From Candidatus Aenigmatarchaeota archaeon (GTDB lineage: Archaea > Aenigmatarchaeota > Aenigmatarchaeia > CG10238-14 > SCSR01): a DNA stretch of 64,000 nucleotides. The position numbers and the translations under genes were made by a program. Shown one piece after another: positions 33,096-41,879 of the stretch (its first letter is position 1; each line of letters begins with the position of its first letter). The DNA lies in the NCBI GenBank assembly GCA_030615205.1, contig JAUWZS010000002.1, forward strand, positions 1 through 64,000, given 5' to 3'. Under the pieces are notes generated by a model. That model searched no databases. It saw only the letters and a program-made list of their open reading frames with translations, and was not told where the DNA came from.

Positions 33096-35591
33096 ATGAG
33101 AAGAAAATATTTTTCAATACTGTTTTTATTATTTTTTTCGACCATTTTCCTATTCTTAGTGTATTTAAAACCTAAAGAAGTAAGGGCATCACCAGGCATA
33201 ACAACAGTGTCATTTCAAGTATCTGCAAGCCATGATGATGCTGGCGATCATTATAATCCGTCTGGATATTGGGAAGGTTGGCACTTAGATAAGTCTCGAA
33301 TTCAACCAGGCCATTTTTCACCTGAGGGGGACGGCACATATAAATACGGAGGGGTACGCTTTATCAATGTTAACATACCTCAAGGGGCTATAATTGTTTC
33401 AGCAATTTTAAGGTATTGTGCTGATACTTCATGTGAAGGTACAGGTGCGAGATGGTATGTTTATGGTCAGGATGACAGTAATCCTGTTGAGTTTTCGACT
33501 TTTGACGATTTTTTAGCAAGACCACAAACTACTGCCGCAACAGACACAGGTTTTTGGCCAGCCTGGGTTGCAGATACATGGTATGAAACCCCGGACATAT
33601 CTTCTGTTATACAAGAAATAGTGAACAGGCCAGACTGGAATTCAGGTAATCCTTTGGCGCTTCTTTTTTATGGGCATCCTCAAGCTAGAACGACACATGA
33701 AATAAGGACTTGTGATGCCAATCCCGCCGAAGCAACCATACTTGAAGTTCAATATACTACCGAAGCAGAAGTAGAATATGCTGAATATAATGCTACTTTG
33801 GGAGCACCAGATTGCCATGGAGGTTCTCCCTGTATAGCGAATAGTTCATTATTGCAATGTTGCGGTAATCAACCCGGTGGCCCTGAACCAAACCAACCTA
33901 ATACGATAAACGGCGATGTGGATGCCTCAAGTGGAACTTGTCATAGCGATGAGTCTGTGGAGAATATTACTGTGGAGAGTTTAGACCATAATTATATGGG
34001 ACAGGAGGACCATGTAAGAGTTAGTGTCACCATTTATTGTTGGGGGACTACTGATAGATGGGCAATTTGTTATACAAATGATTCTTCAACTGCGGATTGG
34101 GTTATGGTAGCCGGGGGAACTTCTACCTGTTCCGGATCTGGTTTTGAAACTAAAACTGTTACATTTACTCTTGATAACATAGGGGGGAAGCATGCTGTAA
34201 GAGGAATAAACAGATATGGTACAGCTATAACAGTTTGCTCTTATTCAGATACATCTTATAATGATTTTGATGATTTGGCTTTTGAGATTTACACTGGTGG
34301 ACCACCGCCAGATATTACAGCACCAACTTATTCATCAAGTTCGATTAATTCAACTGAAGCAGGGAAACCGACAAACTTCACTCTAGACTGGACGGATGAT
34401 AATGGACTATCTGGTTATATATTCTCCACGAACAATACCGGACGTTGGTTCAACACCTCTTTTACAAGTTTCAGTGGAACAGCAAATACAGCCTGGTATG
34501 TGACAACTTTAAACGATACTGTTGAGGCATTAGTGCAGTGGAGATTTTATGCAAACGATACAAGTAATAACTGGAATACTTCTCAAATTTACGATACCAT
34601 AACTACTTTTGTCGAGACAGAACCACCAAAATACTTTGATATTTCAACAAACTCGACTTTAGCTGGAACAGCTGTTCTATTCTCATTAAAGTGGACTGAT
34701 AATATTGGTTTGGACAAAGGAATTTTAAGTTTGGACAATTGTACTGGAAATTTCGTCAACCAGACATGGCAGAACTTATCAGGAACTATAGATTGGTTGA
34801 ACGATACTTATATTATAAATTCAACTTTAGGCTGTACAATAAGATGGAAAGCATATACTAATGATACTTGCAATAACTGGAATGTTACGGATGTATATAG
34901 TTATGTTACAACGGCTGAAGCGCCAACAACAACAGAAACTGCTATTCAAGTTGGTGCAACAATAAATCCAGTCACTCAATATTATAACACAACAATATGG
35001 TGTGATTACAGAAATGCTACTGATAATGCAAAAATAACAGATGCTACAGTCAAAATTAATGCAGGTGGATCAAACATCACCATTCCTTATAATTCAAGCA
35101 GCGACAGATACGATTATGTCTATAACTCAACTGTTCTTGGCAGTAGAGAAGTGTTCTGCTATGCTAATAGAACAGGTTATGAAAGCAATTCAATAAGCTT
35201 CAATCTAGTGACCCAGACAATTGTCTCCGAAGAATGTGATTGGACATGTGAAGATTGGGTTGGGTACATTGATGATACCGGCTGGGAAGAAGAGGAATCA
35301 TCTAGTTCTTCTCCTGATGAAGAACCAGTCCCTGGCACTGAGAAGACCTTTTGGTTCAGGAAACATATAACAATACCACATTCTGTCAATTCGATCTTTT
35401 TGAATCTTACTTACAGTGATAACATAAATATCTACATTAATAGCAACCTGATTCCAGATCCTCTGGCAAGCCTGTATGATTATAACATAACTGACTACAT
35501 TGATAGAGATAGGACCAATTTAATCACAGTAAAGGTCTGGGCTTTTGGCGGTGGTACTGTAAAATTTGGTGGTGATATGAGATATGAGTAA
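33096..35591 (+). CDS. Giant secreted surface protein with Ig-like repeats
   Basis: An 831-residue protein. A signal peptide or anchor covers residues 1-31. A DNRLRE-like lectin-type domain follows (GGVRFINVNIPQGAIIVSAILRY to NPLALLFYG). Then a disulfide-rich region and two tandem Ig-like repeats (TAPTYSSSSINST...WRFYANDTSNNWNTS, then PPKYFDISTNST...WKAYTNDTCNNWNVT) lead to a C-terminal domain. More than 20 N-x-S/T sequons suggest heavy N-glycosylation. No C-terminal TM helix. It overlaps the pilin gene by 8 bp. Probably an adhesin or envelope protein linked to pili. Confidence 0.65.
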   Translation: MRRKYFSILFLLFFSTIFLFLVYLKPKEVRASPGITTVSFQVSASHDDAGDHYNPSGYWEGWHLDKSRIQPGHFSPEGDGTYKYGGVRFINVNIPQGAIIVSAILRYCADTSCEGTGARWYVYGQDDSNPVEFSTFDDFLARPQTTAATDTGFWPAWVADTWYETPDISSVIQEIVNRPDWNSGNPLALLFYGHPQARTTHEIRTCDANPAEATILEVQYTTEAEVEYAEYNATLGAPDCHGGSPCIANSSLLQCCGNQPGGPEPNQPNTINGDVDASSGTCHSDESVENITVESLDHNYMGQEDHVRVSVTIYCWGTTDRWAICYTNDSSTADWVMVAGGTSTCSGSGFETKTVTFTLDNIGGKHAVRGINRYGTAITVCSYSDTSYNDFDDLAFEIYTGGPPPDITAPTYSSSSINSTEAGKPTNFTLDWTDDNGLSGYIFSTNNTGRWFNTSFTSFSGTANTAWYVTTLNDTVEALVQWRFYANDTSNNWNTSQIYDTITTFVETEPPKYFDISTNSTLAGTAVLFSLKWTDNIGLDKGILSLDNCTGNFVNQTWQNLSGTIDWLNDTYIINSTLGCTIRWKAYTNDTCNNWNVTDVYSYVTTAEAPTTTETAIQVGATINPVTQYYNTTIWCDYRNATDNAKITDATVKINAGGSNITIPYNSSSDRYDYVYNSTVLGSREVFCYANRTGYESNSISFNLVTQTIVSEECDWTCEDWVGYIDDTGWEEEESSSSSPDEEPVPGTEKTFWFRKHITIPHSVNSIFLNLTYSDNINIYINSNLIPDPLASLYDYNITDYIDRDRTNLITVKVWAFGGGTVKFGGDMRYE

Positions 35592-35997
35592 AAGTACATC
35601 AACGGTCATTGCAACCATTCTAATGCTGATGATTACCATTGCAATAGCTGGACTTGCTTATTTTTACATGAGTGGTACTCTTACTAGTATAACATCACAC
35701 TTTGTGGAAATAATAAGTTTTAACAAAGGTGCTGTACTGGTCAGGAACATTGGGACAAATCCTATATCTAAGGATAGCATCAGAGTACTAGTCGAAGGGG
35801 AAGAAGCATCTTTTAAATTGGATAAGGATCAGATAGACGCTGGAGGAATAGCTACTCTAACCATTCTTGATACCTACAAGTACGATGGGAGAAATATAAT
35901 GGCCATAATCCCAGGTGTAAAATTTATAGGAGATTTTGGAAAGAACTTGCCTGAAGGGGCAGCAAACTGGTTATTTAAAGTGGGGAAGAGTGGTTGA
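35584..35997 (+). CDS. Archaeal type IV pilin-like protein
   Basis: A 137-residue protein. SKSTSTVIATILMLMITIAIAGLAYFYMSG has the class-III signal plus hydrophobic spine of archaeal type IV pilins, followed by a beta-rich head. It is translationally coupled (8-bp overlap) to the 831-aa surface protein. The prepilin peptidase at 39601 would process it. Likely forms or caps an adhesive pilus. Confidence 0.75.
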   Translation: MSKSTSTVIATILMLMITIAIAGLAYFYMSGTLTSITSHFVEIISFNKGAVLVRNIGTNPISKDSIRVLVEGEEASFKLDKDQIDAGGIATLTILDTYKYDGRNIMAIIPGVKFIGDFGKNLPEGAANWLFKVGKSG

Positions 35998-36046
35998 TTT
36001 TAGTATTTAGGCAACTTTTAATAGGATTTCTTTTCAAAATAACACT

Positions 36047-36346
36047 ATGTCAATTACAGCAAATAATATCGTACGACATGAGCTCTGTGGACTTAGTGTT
36101 GAAGTAGTGAAAAGCACAGACAAATCTTTAGAGAAATTAAGAGGCAAAGTTATAGACGAAAGCTACAACATACTGAAAATCGAGGGCAAAAAAAGAGGAG
36201 AAAAAAGACCGAAAGAAAAATCAATACCAAAGCGTAATAGCATATTTATATTTACTCTCCCAAATGGTGTTAAAGTCGAGGTCGACGGTCGATTGCTTGT
36301 TGGCAGGCCTGAAGATAGGATAAAGAAAAAATTTGAGAGATGGTGA
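36047..36346 (+). CDS. rnp1: RNase P protein component 1 (Rpp29/Pop4)
   Basis: A 99-residue Rpp29-like protein with IVRHELCGLSVEVVKSTDKSLEKLRGKVIDESYN and VDGRLLVGRPEDRIKKKFERW, the typical archaeal placement before uS17. It binds the RNase P RNA with Rpp21 to process tRNA 5' ends. Confidence 0.92.
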   Translation: MSITANNIVRHELCGLSVEVVKSTDKSLEKLRGKVIDESYNILKIEGKKRGEKRPKEKSIPKRNSIFIFTLPNGVKVEVDGRLLVGRPEDRIKKKFERW

Positions 36347-36352
36347 AAAAAA

Positions 36353-36694
36353 TTGGCGAAAAGAAAACAGAATGTAAGAAACATTGGTATAGTTGTTACT
36401 CCACCCAAAAACGCATGTCAGGATAGACACTGTCCTTTTCATGGAACTCTTAGTGTACGTGGCCGTGTGATTAAGGGCCGCATTGTGTCAGTAAAAGCTC
36501 AACGCACAGCAATAATAGAGCGTGAATATTTCCGTTTTATTCCGAAATACGAACGTTACGAGCGAAGGCACAGCCGCACAGCCGCATACAAGCCAGACTG
36601 CATAGATGCAAAAGTCGGCGATAAAGTAAAAATTGCCGAATGCAGACCATTGAGCAAAACAAAGCATTTTGTCGTTATTGAAGTTTTGAAATGA
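36353..36694 (+). CDS. rps17: Ribosomal protein uS17
   Basis: A 113-residue protein from TTG 36353, which has GGTGA just upstream; the N-terminus [14 protein letters not shown] has no earlier [23 protein letters not shown] and [20 protein letters not shown] are the expected motifs. Confidence 0.92.
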   Translation: MAKRKQNVRNIGIVVTPPKNACQDRHCPFHGTLSVRGRVIKGRIVSVKAQRTAIIEREYFRFIPKYERYERRHSRTAAYKPDCIDAKVGDKVKIAECRPLSKTKHFVVIEVLK

Positions 36695-36710
36695 AATGAA
36701 AAGTGATAAA

Positions 36711-37109
36711 ATGAAACCAATTAAAGCAAGAATAATTCGTGCACTCTCTGTGGGCAGTAGGTTGACATGCGCGGACAATACGGGCGCAAAAGTTTTAGAA
36801 ATAATTGCAGTTATCGGCTACAAGGGTGTAAAGCGCAGGAAACCAAAGGCAGGCGTTGGCAATGTTGTAAAATGTACTGTAAAAGAGGGCAATGTAAAAC
36901 TGAGAAAACAAATCGTGGATGCTGTTATTATTAGGCAGAAAGCAGGATACCGCCGAGCAAATGGAATGCGCGTTTGCTTTGAGGACAATGCTGCTGTTCT
37001 GGTAAATGAGAAATACGAAGCTCGTGGATCGCAAGTCAAAGGCCCGGTCGCAAAAGAAGTAGTCGAACGATTTATCTCGATTGGAAAAGTTTCCAGTATG
37101 GTGGTATAA
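36711..37109 (+). CDS. rpl14: Ribosomal protein uL14
   Basis: A 132-residue protein, the standard archaeal length when started at ATG 36711 (MKPIKARIIRALSVGSRLTCADNTGAK); GTGAT lies before it. An ATG at 36696 would add 5 residues. GVGNVVKCTVKEG and GPVAKEVVERF confirm the family. Confidence 0.93.
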   Translation: MKPIKARIIRALSVGSRLTCADNTGAKVLEIIAVIGYKGVKRRKPKAGVGNVVKCTVKEGNVKLRKQIVDAVIIRQKAGYRRANGMRVCFEDNAAVLVNEKYEARGSQVKGPVAKEVVERFISIGKVSSMVV

Positions 37110-37110
37110 A

Positions 37111-37407
37111 ATGAATTGGCAAAATGTGAAAGAATTTTTAAAACCGGACTGGAGAAAAATAGCACTGACATTGCTAATAATTGTAGCATTTGGTAGTTTA
37201 CTATTCTTTATATTTTCACCGTTGTGCTTTGCTAGTCTCCCTATGGGAGAAGGACGTCCACTAATTTGTCCGATAATTAAATTATTATTTCCAACCAAAG
37301 GGTGGGGTGTATCTTTTGTAGAAAGTTCATTGTTGTTGATTGTATATTCTTATTTTTTTTCCTGTCTAATACTCTGGATTTATAATAAGGTGACAAAGAA
37401 ACGGTGA
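37111..37407 (+). CDS. Small membrane protein inserted between uL14 and uL24
   Basis: A 98-residue protein from ATG 37111 with GGTGG upstream. Two transmembrane helices (about residues 17-38 and 68-90) flank a Pro/Gly-rich loop. I recognise no family. It lies 1 bp after uL14 and 6 bp before uL24, so it must be co-transcribed with ribosomal proteins. Confidence 0.6.
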   Translation: MNWQNVKEFLKPDWRKIALTLLIIVAFGSLLFFIFSPLCFASLPMGEGRPLICPIIKLLFPTKGWGVSFVESSLLLIVYSYFFSCLILWIYNKVTKKR

Positions 37408-37413
37408 AAAGAA

Positions 37414-37830
37414 ATGAGACGTCCGAAATCTAAAAAACCGAAAAAGCAAAGAAAGTTCATGCGAACAGCGCCGTTGCATCTGCGTAGGAAAATGATGGCA
37501 GCGCACTTGTCGGCCGAGCTTAAAAAACAGTACAACACACGGAGCATGCCTGTTAGAAAGGGCGACGAAGTTGTTGTTATGCGTGGGAGGTTCAAGAAGC
37601 GCAGCGGAAAAATCGCACGCTTAGATACGAAAAAGTATCGTGTTTACATAGAAGGCATAATGGTTAGACGTACAGACGGCACAGAGCGCCAGGCGCCAAT
37701 ACACTCATCAAAGTTAAAAATTATGAAGCTGAATTTGCAAGATAAGAAGCGTGTTAAAGCTTTGAAAAGAAAAGGCGGAAAAAGAAGAAGTAAAACAGAA
37801 ACCAAAACAAAAACCGGTGAAAAGAAATGA
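37414..37830 (+). CDS. rpl24: Ribosomal protein uL24
   Basis: A 138-residue archaeal uL24: RTAPLHLRRKMMAAHLSAELKKQYNTRSMPVRKGDEV, then the KOW region MRGRFKKRSGKIARLDTKKYRVYIEGI. GGTGA precedes ATG 37414. Confidence 0.93.
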   Translation: MRRPKSKKPKKQRKFMRTAPLHLRRKMMAAHLSAELKKQYNTRSMPVRKGDEVVVMRGRFKKRSGKIARLDTKKYRVYIEGIMVRRTDGTERQAPIHSSKLKIMKLNLQDKKRVKALKRKGGKRRSKTETKTKTGEKK

Positions 37831-38555
37831 AACGACACTTGAAGAGATTGCGAATCCCAAAATTTTGGCGAGTACCGAAAAAACATGCAAAATGGGCAGT
37901 GAAGCCTAGAGCAGGACCGCACAGGCAGTTTGAATCGATTCCGCTGCTGGTAATTCTACGTAATATACTGGAAATCACAGACAAAGGAAAAGAAGCTAAA
38001 TCTATAATAAAAATGGGCGAAGTCTTTGTAGATGGCAAATACATTAAAGATCCAAAATATCCAGCAGGTATGATGGATGTTGTGTCTATACCTAAGCTGA
38101 AAATGCGATACAGAATAATTCCGACAACTAAAGGATTGGAGCTGATTGAAATCGGCTCGGCAGAATCTAAGAAAAAGATATGCAAAATAAGAAGTAAGAC
38201 CATTGTCCATAGCGGAAAACTACAGTTGAACTTGCATGACGGCAGGAATTTGCTTATTAACGCCAAAGATGCTAAAGGCTCTAAAGGCTCGGAAAAGTAC
38301 AATACAGGAGACTCAATCTTAATCGAGCTTCCATCGCAAAAGATTCTCGACCACCTGAAACTCGAAAAAAGAGCGCTTGCATTGATCACAAAGGGCAAGA
38401 ACATGGGTCTGCTTGGAAAAATCGAAGAGATAATCATCACGAGAACTAAAGAACCGACAAAAATAATCTGCAATGTCGATGGCGAGAAGCTGGAAGTTAT
38501 AAAGGATTATGTTTGTGTTGTTGGAAAAAACAAGCCCCTGATTAAACTTGAATGA
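37827..38555 (+). CDS. rps4e: Ribosomal protein eS4
   Basis: A 242-residue S4e: RHLKRLRIPKFWRVPKKHAKWAVKPRAGPH, ILEITDKGKEAKSIIKMGEVFVDGKY, and a KOW-like C-terminal domain. Starts with ATGA overlap on the uL24 stop. Confidence 0.94.
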   Translation: MKRHLKRLRIPKFWRVPKKHAKWAVKPRAGPHRQFESIPLLVILRNILEITDKGKEAKSIIKMGEVFVDGKYIKDPKYPAGMMDVVSIPKLKMRYRIIPTTKGLELIEIGSAESKKKICKIRSKTIVHSGKLQLNLHDGRNLLINAKDAKGSKGSEKYNTGDSILIELPSQKILDHLKLEKRALALITKGKNMGLLGKIEEIIITRTKEPTKIICNVDGEKLEVIKDYVCVVGKNKPLIKLE

Positions 38556-38574
38556 TTAAACGTGGTTGATAAAA

Positions 38575-39117
38575 ATGGCTGATAAAAGTAAAAGTGGAAA
38601 AACTCCAATGATTCCAATACGCTCGATCAGGATAGGCAAGGTTACAATAAACATTGGTTGCGGGGGCGATGAGGACGCTATCGAACGGGCGAAGAAACTT
38701 TTGGCAATGCTCACCAGCAGAAAAAAATCAGTTGTTACATTGTCCAAGCGCAGGAGCACGTTTGGAATCGCAAAGGGCAAACCCGTTGGCGTGAAGATGA
38801 CATTGCGTGGCGATGCTGCAATAGAATTTTTGAAGCTGGCATTAGGCGGTGTGGATAATATATTGAAAAAATCTCAATTCGATTCTGAAGGAAATTTCAG
38901 TTTTGGGATTAAAGAATACATAGAGCTGCCTAGGATAAAATACAGCCATGATATAGGTATGTTAGGATTTGATGTGGCAGTTAGCCTTGAGCGTGCAGGC
39001 TTCCGGATAAGCCAAAGGCGTATACAGAAAAGAAGAATACCATTAAAACATAAAATTAAAAGAGAGGAATCCATCGAATGGGTAAAGAAGAATTTTGGGG
39101 TTGACATACTCGAATAG
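38575..39117 (+). CDS. rpl5: Ribosomal protein uL5
   Basis: A 180-residue protein started at ATG 38575 (MADKSKSGKTPMIPIRSIRIGKVTINIGCG). FGIAKGKPVGVKMTLRGDAA and FSFGIKEYIELPRIKYSHDIGMLGFDVAV are uL5 signatures; archaeal genes of this length are standard. Confidence 0.94.
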   Translation: MADKSKSGKTPMIPIRSIRIGKVTINIGCGGDEDAIERAKKLLAMLTSRKKSVVTLSKRRSTFGIAKGKPVGVKMTLRGDAAIEFLKLALGGVDNILKKSQFDSEGNFSFGIKEYIELPRIKYSHDIGMLGFDVAVSLERAGFRISQRRIQKRRIPLKHKIKREESIEWVKKNFGVDILE

Positions 39118-39128
39118 AGTTGATATAA

Positions 39129-39353
39129 TTGGATAGACAGTTTAGAGGCGTTAGAAACATTAATGAGGTAGCAATAGCTGATATTGAGATTGCGGAAATG
39201 ACGACGAAGTTTTCAGGAGTTATTTTGCGAAAAGCCGAGCTGGAAAACAATTTTGAAAAAGTCTATTCCCGTGTCTTTGAAAAAATGGTAGAGTTCCAAT
39301 TTTTGGGCAACAGTGAAAACGTATTGGAGATTTTTGGCGAATCTGGTGGGTAG
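39129..39353 (+). CDS. Hypothetical 74-residue protein between uL5 and uS14
   Basis: From TTG 39129, with GTTGAT upstream. A mostly charged, amphipathic protein (NFEKVYSRVFEKMVEFQFLGNSENVLEIFGESGG) that I do not recognise. It occupies the gap where archaeal uS14 normally follows uL5 directly. Credible because the spacing (11 and 45 bp) matches the operon. Confidence 0.5.
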   Translation: MDRQFRGVRNINEVAIADIEIAEMTTKFSGVILRKAELENNFEKVYSRVFEKMVEFQFLGNSENVLEIFGESGG

Positions 39354-39398
39354 AAAACTATAGAAAGCGAGCCGGATAAAAAAGAATAAGGTGTTCTA

Positions 39399-39566
39399 TT
39401 GGTAGGAAAAAATAAAATAGTAAAGAAAAAAAAGCACGGCATTGGCACGCGTGTATGCAGACGTTGTAGAACTACTCACGGCCTCATAAGAAAATATAAT
39501 CTTTATTATTGCAGGCGTTGCATGCGCGAGGTAGCCAGAGATATAGGGTTCAAAAAGTACAGATAG
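39399..39566 (+). CDS. rps14: Ribosomal protein uS14
   Basis: A 55-residue zinc-type uS14 from TTG 39399: [32 protein letters not shown] holds the CxxC...CxxC site. Last gene of the plus ribosomal block; the usual next gene, uS8, is on the opposite strand at 25982. Confidence 0.92.
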   Translation: MVGKNKIVKKKKHGIGTRVCRRCRTTHGLIRKYNLYYCRRCMREVARDIGFKKYR

Positions 39567-39600
39567 TTAAAATTTTTAACATAAGATCAAAATATTATTT

Positions 39601-40485
39601 ATGTTATCTATGCTTCAGATGATTCCTTTTGCAGTCGCGCTTATAGGCTCATCGATTGCTGCGTGGTGGGATTTGCGTACAACTGAGATACCAGATGAGA
39701 TACCATATGCAATGATTGCTATTGCTTTGCTTTTTTATGGCACGCAGGCACTTCTGGTGTGGAGTTACTGGCCTATTGTCAACAGCGCAGTTGCTGGGTT
39801 GGCTTTTTTCGGGTTCGGGTTTGCTATGTATTATTTTGGACAATGGGGAGGCGGGGATGCGAAACTGCTGGCAGCGATCGGTTTTCTTTTGCCAAGTGTC
39901 AGCGGATTGGGATTCTTTAGCGGGTTGAATCTGGTGTTTCCTTTCCCAGCTAGTTATTTGTTCAATGTGTTTTTTGTTGGTGCGGGTTATATGCTAATTT
40001 ATGCTTCTGTTCTTGCTTTGCTCAATAGAAAAATAATTACTCGGTTCAAGCGTGATGTAAAAGCTGTCAGCAATGTCTTTTTGACAGGTTCTGCTGCCCT
40101 CTTCTTCGCACTGATTGCTATAAACTGGGGTCTGTATACATATTTCCAAATCCGCCCAGACCTTTCTTTAATCGCTACCAATTCGGTTATGCTGACCACT
40201 GCTACTATAGGGATATTTTTGATTTGGAAATTTGCACGTGCAGTTGAAAATGTCGGGTTCAAGAAAAGGATTCCTGTGAAAAAGCTGCGCGTGGGCGATG
40301 TTCTGCTTAAATCGAAACTATGGGAAGGAATCACAGAAAAAGAACTGCGGAAACTAAAGAAATCTGGGAAAAAATATGTAACTGTGAAGGAAGGTGTTCG
40401 GTTTGCGCCGGCGTTTCCACTTGCACTGATGTTCACGATTTACTTTGGAGATGGTATTTTACTTTTATTCAGAATTATGGGCTAA
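39601..40485 (+). CDS. Prepilin/preflagellin peptidase (A24 family)
   Basis: A 294-residue polytopic membrane aspartic protease that cleaves class-III signal peptides and methylates or activates pilins. WWDLRTTEIPDEIPY gives the first catalytic Asp, and the GGGDAKLLAAIGFLLP (GxGD) motif gives the second. About eight hydrophobic segments and a cytoplasmic 60-residue C-terminal domain follow. Located 34 bp after uS14, suiting processing of the pilin at 35584. Confidence 0.85.
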   Translation: MLSMLQMIPFAVALIGSSIAAWWDLRTTEIPDEIPYAMIAIALLFYGTQALLVWSYWPIVNSAVAGLAFFGFGFAMYYFGQWGGGDAKLLAAIGFLLPSVSGLGFFSGLNLVFPFPASYLFNVFFVGAGYMLIYASVLALLNRKIITRFKRDVKAVSNVFLTGSAALFFALIAINWGLYTYFQIRPDLSLIATNSVMLTTATIGIFLIWKFARAVENVGFKKRIPVKKLRVGDVLLKSKLWEGITEKELRKLKKSGKKYVTVKEGVRFAPAFPLALMFTIYFGDGILLLFRIMG

Positions 40486-40491
40486 ATCATT

Positions 40492-41781
40492 TCATTTCTT
40501 CCCGATAATCTCTATCCCATTCATAAACGATCGCAGTACTTTTGGAACAACAACTGTTCCGTCATTTTGTTGGAATTGCTCGATTATTGCCATCATTGTT
40601 CGGCTTGTTGCGAGCGCTGTGTTGTTGAGCGTATGTACAAGGCCAGCAACTGGTTTACCTTCAGCTTCACGCCATCTGATGTTCAACCTGCGTGCTTGAT
40701 AGTCTGTGCAGTTTGAGTTCGAACCGATTTCTCTAAACTTGCCATCAGCCATCCACACATCTATATCATATTTTTTCGCTTGGATAGTGCCGATGTCACC
40801 TGTGCATACATTCATAACACGATGGTGCAATCCAAGCGCTTGGTACAGTTCTTCGCTGTTTTTCTGGAGCTCTTCAAGTAACTTCCAGCTCTGTTTAGGC
40901 AAGCAGAAAATGAACTGCTCGACCTTGTTGAACTGGTGCATACGGAAAAAACCCTTTGTATATTTGCCATGCGTGCCGACCTCTCTGCGGAAACAAGGAC
41001 TGACTCCTGCGAACTTTATCGGTAGCTGATCCTTATTGAACACTTCGTTCATAAACATCGCTCCCATCGGATGCTCGCTTGTTGCAATCAAGTACAAATC
41101 CTCGCCTTCTGCTTTATACATCACGTTCTCAAAATCGCCAAGATCTGTCACACCTTCGTAAGCTTTGCGTCTCATCATAAACGGCGGCTCAATAATCGTA
41201 AACCCGCGTTTGTGCAAAAAGTCAATAGCAAATCTCTGTATTGCAAGATCCAACAGAACGATTTCATCTTTCAAATAAACAAAACCAGCGCCTGAGACTT
41301 TTGCAGCGCGTTCAGTATCCACAAGACCCAAGCCCAGAAGGATTTCCATATGGCTTTTCGGCTTGAAATCGAATTCCGGTGGTTTGCCCCATCGCCTGAT
41401 TTCAATATTGTCATGCTCATCTTTTCCAAACGGCACACTTTCATGCAGTAGATTAGGCAAAGACATCAGACCGATTCTTAATTCTTCGCCTACCCCATCG
41501 CGTTTTCTTTCGACTTGGTTTATTTTCGTGGGCAGTTTTGACGCTTCTTTCATTTTTGCAATCGCTCGTTCGGATTTGCCAGCCTTTTTCAATTTTGCAA
41601 TTTCCAAACTGATTTCATTTCGCCTTTTGCGCAGAGCGTTTACTTCTTTTGTCAACTCACGCCACTTTGTGTCGAGCTTTATCACTTTTGTCAACAGCTT
41701 CAGCTTATCTTTGTCTTGCCTGCGTTCTATGTTCACTCGTACAAGCTTCGGGTTCTCACGAATTAATTTAATGTCTAACAT
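40492..41781 (-). CDS. serS: Seryl-tRNA synthetase
   Basis: A 429-residue class-II SerRS. An N-terminal coiled coil (residues 25-105, LDTKWRELTKEVNALRKRRNEI...) binds the long variable arm. Motif 2 (FAGVSPCFRREVGTHGKYTKGFFRMHQFNKVEQF) and motif 3 (AGLVHTLNNTALATSRTMMAIIE) are intact. The bacterial-like standard form, not the rare methanogen type. Confidence 0.94.
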   Translation of the reverse strand: MLDIKLIRENPKLVRVNIERRQDKDKLKLLTKVIKLDTKWRELTKEVNALRKRRNEISLEIAKLKKAGKSERAIAKMKEASKLPTKINQVERKRDGVGEELRIGLMSLPNLLHESVPFGKDEHDNIEIRRWGKPPEFDFKPKSHMEILLGLGLVDTERAAKVSGAGFVYLKDEIVLLDLAIQRFAIDFLHKRGFTIIEPPFMMRRKAYEGVTDLGDFENVMYKAEGEDLYLIATSEHPMGAMFMNEVFNKDQLPIKFAGVSPCFRREVGTHGKYTKGFFRMHQFNKVEQFIFCLPKQSWKLLEELQKNSEELYQALGLHHRVMNVCTGDIGTIQAKKYDIDVWMADGKFREIGSNSNCTDYQARRLNIRWREAEGKPVAGLVHTLNNTALATSRTMMAIIEQFQQNDGTVVVPKVLRSFMNGIEIIGKK

Positions 41782-41879
41782 TTGAGTCTGTGCCTCCTAT
41801 AACTTGAATTAATTTTAGATGTATTAAAATTAAAATTATTAAAATTATTAAAATAAGGAATAAATTCTAAATATATGTT

